This document shows, piece after piece, positions 62,142 to 64,000 of a stretch of 64,000 nucleotides of DNA (the stretch's first letter is position 1; every line of letters begins with the position of its first letter). The stretch comes from Candidatus Promineofilum glycogenicum. GTDB taxonomy: Bacteria; Chloroflexota; Anaerolineae; Promineifilales; Promineifilaceae. The translations under genes were made by a program, and so were the position numbers. The DNA is taken from positions 124,001 through 188,000 of the forward strand of contig JADJHJ010000012.1 in NCBI GenBank assembly GCA_016707605.1, read 5' to 3'. Below the pieces are notes generated by a model. It did not search any database. It was not told the DNA's origin and saw only the letters and a list, made by a program, of their open reading frames with translations.

Positions 62142-62185
62142 CACCTGACAGGCGCGCGGCCAATGGCGCGCGCGCCTGTCAGGTG
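62142..62185. repeat. CACCTGACAGGCGCGC hairpin element
   Basis: CACCTGACAGGCGCGC pairs with GCGCGCCTGTCAGGTG around a short GC-rich loop, 30 bp after the stop of paralogue B. It could act as a terminator although no T run follows. Confidence 0.8.
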
Positions 62186-62392
62186 TTGGATCTAGAAGCC
62201 CTGCCGCCCCATTGAACTGAAGAGCCTTTCGTGCTAAACTGTGGAGTAAGGTCGCGGCGCGGATCGGCCGTCGTGTCGCCCGTTCTGCACGGTAATGCCT
62301 TCCGGCGTGGCGCGCCTCGGCCTCAGGCGGGATTGACGGTCGGTCGGGCCAGAGACATCTTCGTGCCAAGTGCTGGTGTTTGGGGGTTTGTT

Positions 62393-64000
62393 ATGTCTCG
62401 TCGTGTGCTACTCCTATGGCTACTCATCCTCTCGACGTTGCTACTTGTTTCCTGCCGTTCCCATGGCTCGCTGAGTGACCCGACCGTCGTCTTCCATTCG
62501 TCCGGGGCTGACTCCGGTCAGGACGATGAAGCGGTGGCCAACACTCCCCAGACCAGCGGCGGCGGCTATCCTTCCAAGGTATCCGTTGCTCCCGGCGAAA
62601 GCCTCAACTTTCATATCTCCAACGGCCTCAACACGCCTTATGAGTTGACCATCTATCGCGAGGGGGTGGCGCGGCAATTCATGGCCACGATCCCCAACGT
62701 GCAGACGGAGAATTACAGTTGCGCGGGCAAGGCTTCCACCGGCTGCGGCTGGCCGTCGGCGGCCACCTTCACCGTGCCCACTAACTGGTCCAGCGGCGTC
62801 TATACGGTCGATATCCCTCGCGCCGACGGCAAGCGCTACCAATTATTGTTTTTCGTCCGCGAGCGCAACCCGGGCACGGCGCGTATTCTCTTCCTAAGTT
62901 CGGTCAACACTTTCCAGGCCTACAACGCCTACGGCGGCGGGTCGCTCTACGACACCGAGGTGCCCAAGCTGCAAAAGGTCAGCTTCGACCGGCCCTACAA
63001 CGGCGACGGGCTGGGCCACTTCAACCGCTGGGAGCGTCACTTTGTCGAATGGGCCGAAGCCGCCGGTTACTCAATTGCCTACGCCACCACCTACGACCTG
63101 GAGTTCATCCCCAACTTGCTGACGCCCTATGACGTCGTCGTCATCGCCGGACATAGTGAGTATTGGACGTGGGCCATGCGCCAGCGCGTTAAGTCCTATG
63201 TTGCCAGTGGCGGCCGTTTCCTGAACCTGAGCGGCAACACCATGTGGTGGCAGGTGCGCTTCGAGGACAATGGCCGGACGATGGTCGGCTACAAGAATTG
63301 GATGGCCGACCCGGTCAAGACGCGCGAGGGCGCGACGGATGAGAACTGGGACTATCCGATCTTCGATAGCTCCTTCCTCATCACCGGCCTGCACTGGCCC
63401 TTTGGCGGCTACCCCGGGGCGCTGGGCAACGGCTACTACGTCGTCAACGCCAATCACTGGGTCTACGCCGGCACGGAGTTGGCCGACAATGACCTGTTTG
63501 GCAAGGGGCCGACGCGCGATACGTCGATCCACGACAAGGAGTCAGACGGGCTGGCCTTCAATTGCGGCACGGACGGCTCGTCCATTCTGGGGCCAATCGT
63601 TGGCACGGGCACGCCATCCAACTTCACCATCCTGGGCCTGACGCCGGTGCTCAGCAAAATCCGGGCCATGAACGGCGCGGCCATGATGGGCATCTATACC
63701 ACGCCCTCCGGCGGCGCGGTCTTTTCGGCCGGCACGACCGGCTGGGCGCTGGGCCTCGACCAGCCGGCCGTAGATCGCATCACGCGCAACGTCCTCGACC
63801 GCTTCCTGTCCAACAGCCTGCCCCAGGAGCCGGCTGCGGCCGACGCCGACGTGATCTTCCGCGACCGCTTCAACTGCCTCGATCTCGATCTCAACCGCGG
63901 CTCGTTCGGTCTGGCGCGCGGTGACGCGCCGAAGCTGAACTACATTGACGTGGAGGATGGCGAGGCCAGCCGCATTACGGTTGAATGCGGCCAGAACGGG
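62393..64000 (+). CDS. N,N-dimethylformamidase beta-subunit-like lipoprotein (partial)
   Basis: Open from the ATG at 62393 to the window edge (536 codons, no stop). The signal peptide ends in LLLVSC (lipobox Cys21). The following region fits the DMFase large-subunit-like domain: ARILFLSSVNTFQAYNAYGG, HFVEWAEAAGYSIAYATTYD, YDVVVIAGHSEYWTWAMRQR and GGRFLNLSGNTMWW. Family members hydrolyse amides in some soil bacteria, but many secreted homologues are uncharacterised. The C-terminal end is not seen. It follows the paralogue pair on the same strand. Confidence 0.8.
   Translation, partial: MSRRVLLLWLLILSTLLLVSCRSHGSLSDPTVVFHSSGADSGQDDEAVANTPQTSGGGYPSKVSVAPGESLNFHISNGLNTPYELTIYREGVARQFMATIPNVQTENYSCAGKASTGCGWPSAATFTVPTNWSSGVYTVDIPRADGKRYQLLFFVRERNPGTARILFLSSVNTFQAYNAYGGGSLYDTEVPKLQKVSFDRPYNGDGLGHFNRWERHFVEWAEAAGYSIAYATTYDLEFIPNLLTPYDVVVIAGHSEYWTWAMRQRVKSYVASGGRFLNLSGNTMWWQVRFEDNGRTMVGYKNWMADPVKTREGATDENWDYPIFDSSFLITGLHWPFGGYPGALGNGYYVVNANHWVYAGTELADNDLFGKGPTRDTSIHDKESDGLAFNCGTDGSSILGPIVGTGTPSNFTILGLTPVLSKIRAMNGAAMMGIYTTPSGGAVFSAGTTGWALGLDQPAVDRITRNVLDRFLSNSLPQEPAAADADVIFRDRFNCLDLDLNRGSFGLARGDAPKLNYIDVEDGEASRITVECGQNG

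Overview
The window is GC-rich bacterial chromosome. Many secreted proteins carry a lipobox or signal peptide followed by Ala-Thr-Pro linkers. Together with the UPF0182, Uma2, DUF3307 and PfkB proteins and the dense dispersed palindromic repeats, this suggests a member of the Chloroflexota (Anaerolineae or Ardenticatenia-like). That assignment is inference from gene style; no rRNA, tRNA or CRISPR array was seen.

Layout. 1-5.5 kb: 3-hydroxyisobutyrate-dehydrogenase-like enzyme, C39-like peptidase with TPRs, a frameshifted ParB-like protein, NAD malic enzyme. 5.5-6.6 kb: a gene-free block of long G runs. 6.6-11.5 kb: LysM lipoprotein, then a probable operon of an SRPBCC-PDZ-DinB fusion, an alpha/alpha-toroid protein, a cytochrome P450 and an AAC(3)-type acetyltransferase. 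11.8-20 kb: two tandem MscS channels, nucleotidyltransferase, HAD phosphatase, DUF4177-patatin pair, frameshifted transketolase, DUF3307. 20-27.7 kb: frameshifted UPF0182, TgpA-like transglutaminase, DUF58, esterase. 27.9-36 kb: a broken FAD/Fe-S oxidoreductase, HEAT protein, sugar ABC importer without an ATPase. 36-44 kb: a helical protein of unknown function, ComB-like phosphatase, DinB, two GNATs, lipoprotein, and a coupled glycolipid glycosyltransferase and GH1 pair. 44-53 kb: secreted proteins, MFS transporter, orphan solute-binding protein, sugar kinase, second P450. 53-59 kb: TetR, Uma2, GyrI-like, CoA-binding, a DUF433/DUF5615 toxin-antitoxin candidate, Lhr-type helicase. 59-64 kb: two paralogous secreted proteins and an N,N-dimethylformamidase-like lipoprotein cut off by the window edge.

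The most striking structure is not a gene. Families of short palindromic repeats fill the gaps and intrude on genes. One family has TTGTAG/CTACAA ends and variable palindromic cores, and its edge supplies the stop codon of at least six genes, each reading Leu-stop. Other repeats supply four further stop codons, lie in frame inside comB and the helicase, and interrupt the FAD oxidase.

Several genes have a -10 box 6-9 nt before the start codon, which points to leaderless mRNAs. Four genes carry frame disruptions, five in total. Three of the four fall in conserved genes, so sequencing error is as likely as decay.
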